Shown here: positions 7,961-16,728 of the stretch, one piece after another
Layout of the letters: each line of letters begins with the position of its first letter
How positions within the stretch are numbered: the first letter of the stretch is position 1
From: a virus
Direction: 5' to 3' (one strand)
Virus record (IMG/VR): IMGVR_UViG_3300030329_005371
Location: 38,631 to 102,630 of that record
DNA: 64,000 nucleotides
Made by a program: the position numbers and the translations under genes
Notes under the pieces: generated by a model
The model's input: only the letters and a program-made list of their open reading frames with translations
What the model was told of the DNA's origin: nothing
Database searches by the model: none

Positions 7961-9051
7961 TGAACATTCCACTACTAGATTTAAAAAGACAATATCAAGC
8001 TATAAAAAAGGAGATTGTTCCCCTTGTGAATGAGATCATGGAATCTCAATGGTTTGTTAACGGCCCGCGCGTTAAAGAATTTGAAGAGAATTTTGCTAAT
8101 TTCTGCGGAGCATCTCATGCGGTTGGGTGCTCTTCGGGCACAGACGCGTTAATTATGGCACTAACAGCATTAGACATTGGCTGTGAGGACGAAGTAATCA
8201 CAGTGCCATTTACTTTTTTTGCCACTGTCGAAGCAATTATTAGACGAGGCGCCTCTCCTGTATTTGTTGATATTGAAGAAGAGACCTTTAATATTGATAC
8301 TTCACAAATTGAGGCGGCTATTACCCCTAATACTAAAGCTATTATTCCTGTTCACCTTTTTGGACAATGTTCAAATATGGAGGAGATTAGAAATATAGCA
8401 GCCAAGTATGATCTAAAAGTCATAGAAGATTCAGCACAAGCGGTAGGTGCGACATGGAAGTCCGACCGGGCTGGCTCAATGGGCACATTAGGGTGTTTTA
8501 GTTTTTTTCCTTCTAAGAATTTAGGCGCCTTCGGAGATGGAGGCATTGTTACTACTAATGATGAAGAGCTGTATGAGAAAATGTTGCGTACGCGTCAACA
8601 CGGCATTGATATGAAAAATCCTTATTATTATGAACACATTGGAGGAAACTTCAGACTTGATGCCTTACAAGCAGCTGTATTAAACGTAAAACTTAAGTAT
8701 ATTGAACAATGGCAAGCACAGCGCCATCAGAATGCGCTATATTATAACGAACGCCTGAAAGGGGTGATTACACCTCCGTCCTATGAATATGCTTATCATG
8801 TTTATAATCAGTATGTAATTCGTAGTTCTATGCGCGATAAATTAAAGCAAAAACTACATGATAATAATATTGGATGTTCCGTTTATTATCCTTATCCTAT
8901 ACACCTACAGCCTTGCGTGGAGATGCTTGGTTATAAAGCAGGTGATTTTCCTGTAACGGAGAAAGCTTGTTCTGAAGTATTGGCCCTTCCAATATTTCCC
9001 GAGCTAAGTCAAGCGGAATTAGATCGTGTTATCGAGGTGATAAACCAATGA
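7960..9051 (+). CDS. DegT/DnrJ/EryC1/StrS-family sugar aminotransferase
   Basis: A 363-residue PLP-dependent enzyme of normal family length. Landmarks are G-C-S-S-G-T-D-A-L (phosphate-binding, 56-64), V-H-L-F-G-Q-C (131-137), I-E-D-S-A-Q (155-160) and S-F-F-P-S-K-N-L-G (181-189), in which Lys186 is the Schiff-base lysine. It should transfer an amino group to a keto-sugar nucleotide. The spacing and sequence remind me of WbpE and GnnB, which aminate C3 of UDP-sugars. The next gene is a Gfo/Idh/MocA oxidoreductase that could provide the 3-keto substrate. The exact sugar is inference; assignment to the family is firm. Confidence 0.92.
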   Translation: MNIPLLDLKRQYQAIKKEIVPLVNEIMESQWFVNGPRVKEFEENFANFCGASHAVGCSSGTDALIMALTALDIGCEDEVITVPFTFFATVEAIIRRGASPVFVDIEEETFNIDTSQIEAAITPNTKAIIPVHLFGQCSNMEEIRNIAAKYDLKVIEDSAQAVGATWKSDRAGSMGTLGCFSFFPSKNLGAFGDGGIVTTNDEELYEKMLRTRQHGIDMKNPYYYEHIGGNFRLDALQAAVLNVKLKYIEQWQAQRHQNALYYNERLKGVITPPSYEYAYHVYNQYVIRSSMRDKLKQKLHDNNIGCSVYYPYPIHLQPCVEMLGYKAGDFPVTEKACSEVLALPIFPELSQAELDRVIEVINQ

Positions 9052-9932
9052 GAGTGGTTCTGGTTGGGTGTGGTTCTATGGGACAAAAGCATCTTAATGT
9101 GCTGGACTCTATTGATAATTTAGAAGTAGTGGGAGTTATTGATCCTACTTTTGAAAGAGAAGGTATTAATTTCAGCTCCATAGAACAATTTTTAGAAACA
9201 GAAGTTCCAGTTGATTTTGCCATCGTGGCAACTCCAACCAGTTATCATCACAAAAGTGCCATATCTCTTATTCATAATGGCATTCATGTATTGATTGAGA
9301 AACCAATCGCCCCCACTCTTCAAGAGGCAGAAGAGATTAGATACGCAGCTACCAAGCACAATGTTAAAGTAGCAGTGGGTCATATTGAAAGATTTAATCC
9401 GGCAATTGTTGCTTTACGTAACGATTTAAAAGAGCAAAATGTTTTGACCTGTAATATTAAGCGTATCAGCCCCTATCCTGCTCGTATTCAAGATATAGGG
9501 GTAAAGTTAGATTTAGGCATTCATGATGTAGATTTGGTGAGATATATAACCGGCAAAGAGGTTAAGAATTATCATTGTACTTCTTCCAAGGTAACACATC
9601 CAGATCGAGAAGACACAGCTTTATTTTATTTTCATTTAGGAAATACGTCCGCTACGATTTTAAACAGCTGGATGTCTCCTTTTCGGGAGAGAAAAATAGA
9701 TGTCATGACAGAAGAACATTATTATAAAATTGATTTGATGACACAAAGCGTGGCAAAATATTCCATTATGGAATCGAACAGCTATGGGATTACGGATTTA
9801 TATATTCAGCGTACAAATGCTCTACAGGACCAAACTATCGCATTTATAAATTTTATTGAAACGAATGATGCGGGAGATTTAGCGCAATTAGAAGATGCGA
9901 TGATTGCTTTGGGATATGTTTTAGGAGATTAA
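9048..9932 (+). CDS. Gfo/Idh/MocA-family sugar oxidoreductase
   Basis: A 294-residue protein. The N-terminal Rossmann loop is G-C-G-S-M-G (7-12); E-K-P-I-A at 84-88 has the family's catalytic lysine; V-G-H-I-E-R-F-N-P (109-117) and D-L-G-I-H-D-V-D (154-161) carry the substrate-side residues, including His158. The G-H-x-E-R-F-N-P string is one I associate with nucleotide-sugar 3-dehydrogenases (GnnA, WbpB and WlbA type). With the aminotransferase just before it, which it overlaps by four bases, it probably oxidises C3 of a UDP-sugar so that an amino group can be added. NAD is the expected cofactor. Confidence 0.88.
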   Translation: MRVVLVGCGSMGQKHLNVLDSIDNLEVVGVIDPTFEREGINFSSIEQFLETEVPVDFAIVATPTSYHHKSAISLIHNGIHVLIEKPIAPTLQEAEEIRYAATKHNVKVAVGHIERFNPAIVALRNDLKEQNVLTCNIKRISPYPARIQDIGVKLDLGIHDVDLVRYITGKEVKNYHCTSSKVTHPDREDTALFYFHLGNTSATILNSWMSPFRERKIDVMTEEHYYKIDLMTQSVAKYSIMESNSYGITDLYIQRTNALQDQTIAFINFIETNDAGDLAQLEDAMIALGYVLGD

Positions 9933-9933
9933 G

Positions 9934-10824
9934 ATGAAAGCCTGTATAAGTTATATTTCTTCGCGTACACGGTGTATTGAGTATAGCCTTAAATCGTTAT
10001 GGGATAATTTCAATTGTGATTACAATTATCCGGTATATGTAAATTATTTTGATGATATTTATGATAATTTGGATTTACGCTCTCACATTACAAGACACAA
10101 TGAGCAAAATGTTATCTTTTGTCAAGTCCCCTATCAAACTCCCTCTTTTTTGAAAGAGGAAGAACTTTTTTATAATCGTAAAGATTTGTGGTATGCTCGT
10201 GAAAGATTTTCAATTGCTCGTAAAGGATATCTTCATATGTGTCATTACACAAGCAATATGTATGGATATCCTAATACTAATTTACATGAATATGATTATG
10301 TGATGACGCATGATGACGAGGCCGGATATACTAAGAAAATGCCCTATAATCCTTTTGAAGTTATGGAAAAACAACCTTACTGGATCGGAGCATATGCGGT
10401 TAATCAACGCCTTAAAAATGGCCACCCCCATCAGGGACACTTAGATACTCGAACTGGACTGTGGGAGTTCACTCGTAATTTTCTTAAGGAAAACGAAATA
10501 GTTCCCGAATCTCCCGTTCTACAAGCGCTGCTAAAAGAAACGAAAGCAGAGAACCTATATCATTATATTAAATGGTGCGATACGTATGTTATTAAAACTG
10601 AAATATTCAGATCGGAATTGTGGAATAAGTGGATCACTGCGATTAATAATAATGGTGGCATATACAAATATCGATGGGGAGATAATGAGATTGTAACATT
10701 ATTTGCTTATATGAGCCAAGATAAAATATTTGATTTAAAAACAGTCCCAGAAGGCTACCATGATCAAGGAATGTTTAGAAATATTCAAGACTACGCACCT
10801 GGAGTTAAAGATGTCGCAAAATAA
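9934..10824 (+). CDS. GT15-like (KRE2/MNT1 type) mannosyltransferase homologue
   Basis: A 296-residue protein whose motif order matches the fungal GT15 alpha-1,2-mannosyltransferases as I recall them: Y-L-H-M-C-H-Y-T-S-N-M-Y (99-110), then Y-D-Y-V-M-T-H-D-D-E-A (120-130) where KRE2 has a metal-binding E-P-D, Y-N-P-F-E-V-M (138-144), I-F-R-S (224-227) and G-G-I-Y-K-Y-R-W-G-D (241-250), followed by a G-Y-H-D segment. Acidic residues are kept at the metal site. The Glu proposed as nucleophile in fungal enzymes seems to be Tyr218 here, so activity is not certain. No membrane anchor, unlike the Golgi enzymes. Likely donor: GDP-mannose (inference). Confidence 0.7.
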   Translation: MKACISYISSRTRCIEYSLKSLWDNFNCDYNYPVYVNYFDDIYDNLDLRSHITRHNEQNVIFCQVPYQTPSFLKEEELFYNRKDLWYARERFSIARKGYLHMCHYTSNMYGYPNTNLHEYDYVMTHDDEAGYTKKMPYNPFEVMEKQPYWIGAYAVNQRLKNGHPHQGHLDTRTGLWEFTRNFLKENEIVPESPVLQALLKETKAENLYHYIKWCDTYVIKTEIFRSELWNKWITAINNNGGIYKYRWGDNEIVTLFAYMSQDKIFDLKTVPEGYHDQGMFRNIQDYAPGVKDVAK

Positions 10825-11626
10825 TATTGAGAAAAAACTAAAGCGCGAATTAGAAGACATGCAGAATTTGTGGCTTAATGGATCTAATCCGTCTTTGTGG
10901 GGATGGGAAAAAGCCTTGGAGAATTTCAACAAGAGTCCATATCCCATAGACATAGATTATATCGAACGAAGATGTATTTTACCATGTATGACTCCCGCGT
11001 CCACTGTTTTAGATATCGGCACTAACGGAGGATTTTGGCTTGGCAGGATGAAAAACGCTAAAAGACTTATTGGAATAGATGCGCTCCCTGCGGCACATCT
11101 TGGATTTTGGAGCCGCATGACTAGAGATCTATCGCCAGAAGAATTAAAAAAGGTAGAATTCCATCAAATATCAGACTTTAAGTGTTCGTTCTTGGAGGAC
11201 AATAGTATAGATTACGTATTTTCATATGATGTATTTTGTCATATCTCATATTCCGGCGCCAAAGCTTATATAGAAAATTTAGCACCAAAACTTAAAAAAG
11301 GGGCAAATTGCTTTATTATGATTGCAGATTATGATAAATATATCTACAAAGATCGAGCACTTTTTATAGGTGACGCCGAAGATTCCAATAAATTTATTAA
11401 CTTAAATGGATTAAATAAGCTAGCTAAAGGCGCCGGATTCGATAGTGTAGATGAATTTGTCGCCGATTATGATGGCATTAAGAAACAATCTCCAGGTCGG
11501 TGGTATTTTTACAATACCGATCGGTTTGTAGAACTGATTGAGAATAATGACTATGAATTGATAAATCGCGATGTGGCAGTAATCGCCGATCCATTAAATC
11601 CCATAATTCACTTTAGGAAGCTATAA
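10811..11626 (+). CDS. SAM-dependent methyltransferase
   Basis: About 271 residues when started at the ATG at 10811, which has GGAG at 10801-10804; an ATG at 10760 would force a 65-base overlap and lacks a ribosome site. T-V-L-D-I-G-T-N-G-G-F-W is motif I for SAM binding, G-I-D-A-L-P motif II, and D-Y-V-F-S-Y-D-V-F motif IV, all of a class I Rossmann methyltransferase. The N-terminal W-x-W/N-P/K-rich part is not assigned. In this setting it probably O-methylates a sugar, though the acceptor is unknown. The stop and next start share one base. Confidence 0.8.
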   Translation: MSQNNIEKKLKRELEDMQNLWLNGSNPSLWGWEKALENFNKSPYPIDIDYIERRCILPCMTPASTVLDIGTNGGFWLGRMKNAKRLIGIDALPAAHLGFWSRMTRDLSPEELKKVEFHQISDFKCSFLEDNSIDYVFSYDVFCHISYSGAKAYIENLAPKLKKGANCFIMIADYDKYIYKDRALFIGDAEDSNKFINLNGLNKLAKGAGFDSVDEFVADYDGIKKQSPGRWYFYNTDRFVELIENNDYELINRDVAVIADPLNPIIHFRKL

Positions 11627-12288
11627 TGAAATCATCACTAAAAGATAGTATTTTGAGAAAATTTATTACCCCTGACTCTAATGGGAATACATTAATGACG
11701 CCGATTGTTATTTCTCGCGAAAAGAAAGTGCTTTATTTTCATATCGCCAAAACAGGAGGATCCTCTATCGCTCAGCTTCTCCGAAATAACAAAATGGATG
11801 ATATGGTGTTAGGAAACAAACGAGGCATTCATGAAGAAAAAGTTGCTTACTTTGAGGAAGTCCTGGAGGAGTGGGAGGAATATTATAAATTTACATTTGT
11901 GCGAAACAAGTTTGATCTTTTAATCTCGCTCTACAATTATGACAGACAGTTGAATGGAAAATATAGTCTTCCTAATCATGTAACTTTTGAAGAGTTTATC
12001 ACCAACCATGTTGGAGTCCAAGATCCTATTTATACACACTGGATTGACCAATATTATTTGACATACGCTGATGGCGAGTGTATGTATGATTTTGTTGGAA
12101 GATTCGAGAATTATAATGAAGATTTAAATACAGTCTGTAAACATCTCGGAATTGAAAATACCCAGATTCGCACAAATATAGGCAACTATGATCGCAGCAA
12201 AAAACAAGAATACTACACTGAAGATCTAAAACAAATTGTAAAGGATAGATTTTCTGACGAAATAGAGTGTTTTAATTGGTGGTATTAA
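11626..12288 (+). CDS. Sulfotransferase family protein
   Basis: A 220-residue protein. Y-F-H-I-A-K-T-G-G-S-S (37-47) is the 5'-phosphosulfate-binding loop of carbohydrate sulfotransferases, and F-T-F-V-R-N-K-F-D-L-L-I-S (89-101) is the 3'-phosphate-binding strand and helix with Arg93 and Ser101. Later Y-D-F-V-G-R-F-E-N-Y is also typical of the Sulfotransfer_2 type. It should move sulfate from PAPS to a sugar hydroxyl. No signal or membrane anchor, unlike Golgi homologues. PAPS must come from the host, since no APS kinase is seen here. A related copy lies at 17597. Confidence 0.86.
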   Translation: MKSSLKDSILRKFITPDSNGNTLMTPIVISREKKVLYFHIAKTGGSSIAQLLRNNKMDDMVLGNKRGIHEEKVAYFEEVLEEWEEYYKFTFVRNKFDLLISLYNYDRQLNGKYSLPNHVTFEEFITNHVGVQDPIYTHWIDQYYLTYADGECMYDFVGRFENYNEDLNTVCKHLGIENTQIRTNIGNYDRSKKQEYYTEDLKQIVKDRFSDEIECFNWWY

Positions 12289-13107
12289 ATGGGAAAATTT
12301 AAGACTTGGAAAGAATTTGATGAATCGCGAGAGCTTGGATCTCCTACGATACACATTAAACCACGCGACTACGCATTGAGACTGATGCGATATCAGATGT
12401 CCTGCAACCGCCCTAAAAGACCTGACCGGCCTGGAAGACCTCCTAGAAGTGTTGAAAGATTTGCTGCCCATGGTGAGGATGGTATACTAGAAGAGATATT
12501 TTTAAATCGCTTGAACATTCAAAAAGGAATAGCATGCGAATTCGGTGCTTGGGACGGTATAGCATATAGTAATACTTTTAATCTTGTAAAAAATTATGGT
12601 TGGAAATGCCACATGATCGAGGCCGATCCGCAAAAAGCAAAAGAACTGCGAAAAACCGCATCAAGACCAGGATTAGATATTATTCCATATGAATATCTTA
12701 TTGATTATAAATCAAGATTTATTGGAGATGATAAAACAAATCCATGTGAATCTGTTGCCAAACAAACTATCACCTTAGAATCATTTTTAGACGAAATTAA
12801 CATGCCTCACGATTTTGATCTTTTAAGTATTGATGTTGATGGGCCTGATTATCAAATATGGCAGTCTTTAGAAAATTATCATCCTAAAATTGTAATAATC
12901 GAAGCAAATAATAATGATTTAGATATAATCTACAAAGAAGGCGCAGATCATAGAATACATATGGAGGGGAGCACATCTTTTGGCCCTATGAAAAAACTTG
13001 GAGAGGCAAAAGGATATACTCTTTTGGTCTATACGGGGAATTTGATTTTTGCTAGAAATGATATTTATGAAATTTTAAAGCAATTTAAATCTGTGAGCTT
13101 GGATTGA
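12289..13107 (+). CDS. FkbM-like methyltransferase-fold protein
   Basis: A 272-residue protein with an unassigned basic, Pro-rich N-terminus (R-P-K-R-P-D-R-P-G-R-P near residues 41-51), then G-I-A-C-E-F-G-A-W-D-G-I as a SAM-binding loop, C-H-M-I-E-A-D-P as motif II and L-L-S-I-D-V-D-G-P-D-Y as the FkbM-type I-D-V-x-G strand. The gene at 16725 has the same E-F-G-A-W-D-G and S-I-D-I-D-G strings and is a clear paralogue. Both sit next to a sulfotransferase gene. A sugar O-methyltransferase role is likely but not shown. Start follows the previous stop directly. Confidence 0.72.
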   Translation: MGKFKTWKEFDESRELGSPTIHIKPRDYALRLMRYQMSCNRPKRPDRPGRPPRSVERFAAHGEDGILEEIFLNRLNIQKGIACEFGAWDGIAYSNTFNLVKNYGWKCHMIEADPQKAKELRKTASRPGLDIIPYEYLIDYKSRFIGDDKTNPCESVAKQTITLESFLDEINMPHDFDLLSIDVDGPDYQIWQSLENYHPKIVIIEANNNDLDIIYKEGADHRIHMEGSTSFGPMKKLGEAKGYTLLVYTGNLIFARNDIYEILKQFKSVSLD

Positions 13108-13113
13108 GATAAC

Positions 13114-13917
13114 ATGGAACAAAAGAAGATTAAAATTTTTAGTCCTGGCGCCTGTGGAACTAGATTTTTAACTGGTATTTTTTCGTATACCCATGGACAA
13201 GAGAGCCCAACAATTCAGGAAGAAATTCTAGAAGATATTTGTAATAAATTTAAATTTCGTTCCGCGGGCCCCACACACTCTCCTTACCACAAGATAGAAA
13301 GTAAAGATCTGAACACCTTACGAAAAATAATTTTTCTTTATGGAGATCCTCGAAATACTTTTTTATCCATTTGTAATAAACACGTTGATAGGAGGCATCG
13401 TCATTTGCTACATTTAGGCTATTTGGGCGATCGAAGCGAACTGGCAACATCTTTGAAGGACTTAGATACTATGCATCGAACGCACATTCCCACAAGATCG
13501 ATTCAATCATCGCGCGAAGCCATGACATTTCAGCGCATATCCCTTGGAGCCCCTAGGGTTACGGTCACTACCGGTTGTCCGGACTATCTGGAGGCTGTAG
13601 CTATTATCATCGAGCAAATTAAATCTTTTTCTGGCCTAGAAGATCACTTCAATTCGTGGCTTCATGCCGATTGTCCAATTCCTATAGCATTTGTAAAATA
13701 TGAATATTTGTTGGAAGTTTTTGATCAGCTTCTAGACTTTGTTGAAATTTATGAATCGCGAAGTTTAATAAAGGCGTATGCTAATGCTGAGTGGAAACCA
13801 AGAAGATCAAAACACGAAGAACACACACATTCGGATAAATTAAATAAATTGTTCGACTCTCTTTTGTCGATACAATCACAATTACCTCCATTTTGGATTA
13901 AGGAGCCAACAAAATGA
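13114..13917 (+). CDS. Possible sulfotransferase-like protein
   Basis: A 267-residue protein of uncertain family. Near the N-terminus I-F-S-P-G-A-C-G-T-R-F-L has the strand-loop-helix form of a phosphosulfate-binding loop, and I-I-F-L-Y-G-D-P-R-N-T-F-L-S-I could be the 3'-phosphate-binding strand, with Arg and Ser seven residues apart (compare R-N-P-W-D-R-Y-V-S in the copy at 17597). The rest, including a basic R-R-H-R-H stretch, is not recognised. If the reading is right it would be the third sulfotransferase of the island. A kinase-like or unknown P-loop protein is an alternative. Confidence 0.45.
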   Translation: MEQKKIKIFSPGACGTRFLTGIFSYTHGQESPTIQEEILEDICNKFKFRSAGPTHSPYHKIESKDLNTLRKIIFLYGDPRNTFLSICNKHVDRRHRHLLHLGYLGDRSELATSLKDLDTMHRTHIPTRSIQSSREAMTFQRISLGAPRVTVTTGCPDYLEAVAIIIEQIKSFSGLEDHFNSWLHADCPIPIAFVKYEYLLEVFDQLLDFVEIYESRSLIKAYANAEWKPRRSKHEEHTHSDKLNKLFDSLLSIQSQLPPFWIKEPTK

Positions 13918-14891
13918 AGATATTATTTATAGATCCAGCCGTCCATAGCGCGAAGTCAGCGACATACCACCATTATAATTATCTTTACGATCGATTAAAG
14001 ATGAGGCATTATCACGAAGTTTTTCTTTATAATAAAACTTCCTTTAATAACATTGGAGATGTTTTAATGGAGTGTCATCTAAACAATTTTAAGCCCGATA
14101 TTATTTTCTTTGGAATGGGATGGTTCGCACTAAAGCCTCCACACTTTTCAAAAAATCTACATTTAGACAAAGTAGATATACCAGCCGTAGGATTTTTATT
14201 TAAGCCCCAGAACTTTTTAGAAGAAAAAATAAAATTTTTAAAGAATAATAATTTTGATTTGATTATAAGCTCTGTTCCTCAATGCGATGAATACCAAGAA
14301 AAATCCGGAATTGAGTGTAAATTATTGTCCCAAGCCGGCGATCCGAGGACCTTTTATGATCGTAAAATTGACAAAATTTATGATATTGGCTTTAGCGGAG
14401 CATTACACGACAACCATATCTATGTAGACGGCGCTTTCAAGACCTTCAACATACGCTCACGCGCTCAAGATTTGTTGCGCGAACAAGAAGGCATCTCTGC
14501 TTTTTTAAATGGTAGCGACGATGTAGCGGCCCGCATACCAAGTTATGAGGAGTATGCCAAAAAGATAAGCCAATGTAAGATGTGGATAGCAACCCCCGCG
14601 CCCTTCGAGGAAATTACAGGTAGATATTATGAAATTGGAATGGCTAAGACGCTACTTTTTTGTAGTGAAGTGCCAGAAATTTACAAAGATGTGTTGCGTG
14701 ATGGTGAAAATTGTGTTATATTCTCTAATGATTTAAGTGATTTCTTAGATAAATTTTATTATTATCGAGATAACTGGGAAATTACGCAGCAAATTATTGA
14801 GAATTCCTATAAAGAATTTCACTCAGCCCACACTTGGGAACAGCGTGTAGAATTTTTATTAAGTTATTTTAAAGAGGTACTGGAAAAATAG
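13914..14891 (+). CDS. CgeB-like glycosyltransferase
   Basis: A 325-residue protein. The first half has a Rossmann-like start and a segment P-D-I-I-F-F-G-M-G-W-F-A. The second half matches the C-terminal domain of CgeB-type glycosyltransferases: D-I-G-F-S-G-A-L-H, Y-A-K-K-I-S-Q-C-K-M-W-I-A, a G-R-Y-Y-E-I-G-M-A-K-T-L-L-F donor helix with Glu, and D-G-E-N-C-V-I-F-S-N-D, then a helical tail. CgeB-like enzymes add sugars to proteins or glycans; the acceptor here is unknown. It starts four bases inside the preceding gene. Confidence 0.75.
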   Translation: MKILFIDPAVHSAKSATYHHYNYLYDRLKMRHYHEVFLYNKTSFNNIGDVLMECHLNNFKPDIIFFGMGWFALKPPHFSKNLHLDKVDIPAVGFLFKPQNFLEEKIKFLKNNNFDLIISSVPQCDEYQEKSGIECKLLSQAGDPRTFYDRKIDKIYDIGFSGALHDNHIYVDGAFKTFNIRSRAQDLLREQEGISAFLNGSDDVAARIPSYEEYAKKISQCKMWIATPAPFEEITGRYYEIGMAKTLLFCSEVPEIYKDVLRDGENCVIFSNDLSDFLDKFYYYRDNWEITQQIIENSYKEFHSAHTWEQRVEFLLSYFKEVLEK

Positions 14892-14892
14892 A

Positions 14893-16026
14893 ATGGAAAA
14901 AATAAGTGTTATAGGCATCGGAAAATTAGGATTATGTTTTGGTTTAAGCTTAGAAGCAGCCGGCTATCATGTAGTGGGGGTAGACATCAATGAGTCTTAT
15001 GTAGAAGCCATCAACAATAAAACATTTAATAGCTCTGAGCCAATGGTAGAAGAAATGCTAAAAAATAGCAAGCACTTTGAGGCCACCACTAACCTTAAAA
15101 AAGCAATACTCCACTCAGATATAATTTTTGTGATTGTAGCCACTCCTTCTTTATCAAATGGGCGTTATGACCATAAGCAAATAGAAGATCTTTGTGACAA
15201 CCTCATGGCCATGGGCCCTCAAGCCGCACCTAAGCATCTTATTATTAATTGTACTACGATGCCTCAATATTGCGAAAAGCTTCAAGAGCGAGTAGGGTTA
15301 AATAACTGGACTGTTTCTTATAATCCAGAGTTTATAGCCCAAGGAACAATTATAGCCAATCAAGAAAATCCAGATATGGTATTAATTGGAGAATCCAATG
15401 TGGACGTCGGAGATCGATTACAGAAGATATATGAGACGATGACACTAAACACTCCAAAAATTCACAGAATGACTCCCACCGAGGCTGAAATTACAAAAAT
15501 TGCTCTTAATTGTTTTTTAACAACGAAAATTTCTTATACTAATATGATCGGAGATATTGTATCGGCTTCGGGAGGAAGGCCTCAAGTTGTCCTTAATGCT
15601 GTGGGCGCAGACAGCCGCGTTGGCTCTAAGCTCACTCGTTATGGTTTTGGATATGGGGGGCCATGTTTCCCCCGAGATAATCGAGCCATTGGCATCTATG
15701 CTCAAGATATAGGCCTCCCAGCCGATATTAGTGCGGCCACCGACGAAATCAATATTAAACATTTGAGGTTTCAAATCAATGACTTTATAAGAAAGAATGA
15801 TAAACATACCAAGATCTCTTTTGGGGATTGTCCGGAACCAGACCGAGTAATATATGAGAACGTAACATATAAAAAAGGCTCTACCATGATTGAAGAGTCT
15901 CAACAATTAGCTTTTGCGGTGGCGCTAGCAGAGTGTGGATATGAAGTAAGGATTTATGATTGTCGAGAGGTAATAGAGAGCGTACGCGCCTTACATGGTG
16001 AGTTATTTGAATATGTGGAAATATAA
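14893..16026 (+). CDS. UDP-glucose/GDP-mannose dehydrogenase family protein
   Basis: A 377-residue protein, somewhat shorter than the usual 430. The N-terminus is an NAD Rossmann fold (G-I-G-K-L-G near residues 7-12). Y-N-P-E-F-I-A-Q-G is a family signature, T-K-I-A-L-N-C-F the central helix with Lys and Asn, and G-F-G-Y-G-G-P-C-F-P-R-D carries the catalytic cysteine. The C-terminal domain is reduced but present (K-K-G-S-T-M-I-E-E-S, then a strand and D-C-R). It should oxidise C6 of a UDP- or GDP-sugar to the uronic acid with two NAD. A second, shorter relative is at 23243. Substrate unknown. Confidence 0.88.
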   Translation: MEKISVIGIGKLGLCFGLSLEAAGYHVVGVDINESYVEAINNKTFNSSEPMVEEMLKNSKHFEATTNLKKAILHSDIIFVIVATPSLSNGRYDHKQIEDLCDNLMAMGPQAAPKHLIINCTTMPQYCEKLQERVGLNNWTVSYNPEFIAQGTIIANQENPDMVLIGESNVDVGDRLQKIYETMTLNTPKIHRMTPTEAEITKIALNCFLTTKISYTNMIGDIVSASGGRPQVVLNAVGADSRVGSKLTRYGFGYGGPCFPRDNRAIGIYAQDIGLPADISAATDEINIKHLRFQINDFIRKNDKHTKISFGDCPEPDRVIYENVTYKKGSTMIEESQQLAFAVALAECGYEVRIYDCREVIESVRALHGELFEYVEI

Positions 16027-16728
16027 ATGAGTTGGATGAAAAGATATCAAAAGAAGTTTAATATATTTAAAGTAATCTTAGATAAGAAGGATCCTGTTAT
16101 TGTGGAAGTAGGCGCACACTATGGAGAAGATAGTGTAAGATTTACTGAAGCTTTTGAGGATTGTACTGTTTATTGCTTCGAACCGGATCCGCGTAATGTG
16201 GCAGTCTTTAAGAAGTATGTCAATAGCTCTAATATTCATCTCTTCGAATGCGCGTTGTCTAACGAAGAAGGTACCGCAGAATTTTATCAAAGTTTCCAAG
16301 ATTTTGAAAACGAACAGGTACCAGACAAATATGATTGGATATCTCCAGAAGATTACCGCGACTATAACATCAATAGTTCCGGAGCTTCTTCTCTCAAAAA
16401 GGGCTATGAGCATGCTCTAGAAAAGACAGTTACGGTAACAACTAAGCGTTTCGATAATTGGATGGTTGAGAACGATCTTGTTCATGTCGATCTTTTGTGG
16501 ATAGATGTCCAGGGAGCTGAAGAACAAGTAATTGATGGCGCCTCAACTGAATTAGCCAATGTAGATTTCATTTGGATTGAATACGGAGAAACTTTTTACG
16601 AAGGTGCTTTGTCCAGGATGCAAACTATAGCTCTTTTATCAGCCAAAGGTTTTAAAGTGTTAAAAGATTATCCAAATTCATCGGACACCGGAGATCTTTT
16701 ATTTTATAACTTAGCGAGAAAGAAATGA
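16027..16728 (+). CDS. FkbM family methyltransferase
   Basis: A 233-residue protein that fits the FkbM family well: V-I-V-E-V-G-A-H-Y-G-E-D is motif I, C-F-E-P-D-P-R-N motif II, C-A-L-S-N-E-E-G-T-A the typical middle segment, and L-L-W-I-D-V-Q-G-A-E the signature strand, followed by W-I-E-Y-G-E. Such enzymes O-methylate sugars or polyketides with SAM. It sits between the dehydrogenase and a second FkbM-like gene and overlaps the latter by four bases. It is shorter at the N-terminus than the two FkbM-like paralogues at 12289 and 16725 and is not closely similar to them. Confidence 0.85.
   Translation: MSWMKRYQKKFNIFKVILDKKDPVIVEVGAHYGEDSVRFTEAFEDCTVYCFEPDPRNVAVFKKYVNSSNIHLFECALSNEEGTAEFYQSFQDFENEQVPDKYDWISPEDYRDYNINSSGASSLKKGYEHALEKTVTVTTKRFDNWMVENDLVHVDLLWIDVQGAEEQVIDGASTELANVDFIWIEYGETFYEGALSRMQTIALLSAKGFKVLKDYPNSSDTGDLLFYNLARKK

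Noticed and set aside
10760-10810. Upstream ATG for the methyltransferase at 10811
   Set aside because: No ribosome site and a 65-base overlap with the GT15-like gene; ATG at 10811 has GGAG at a good distance.
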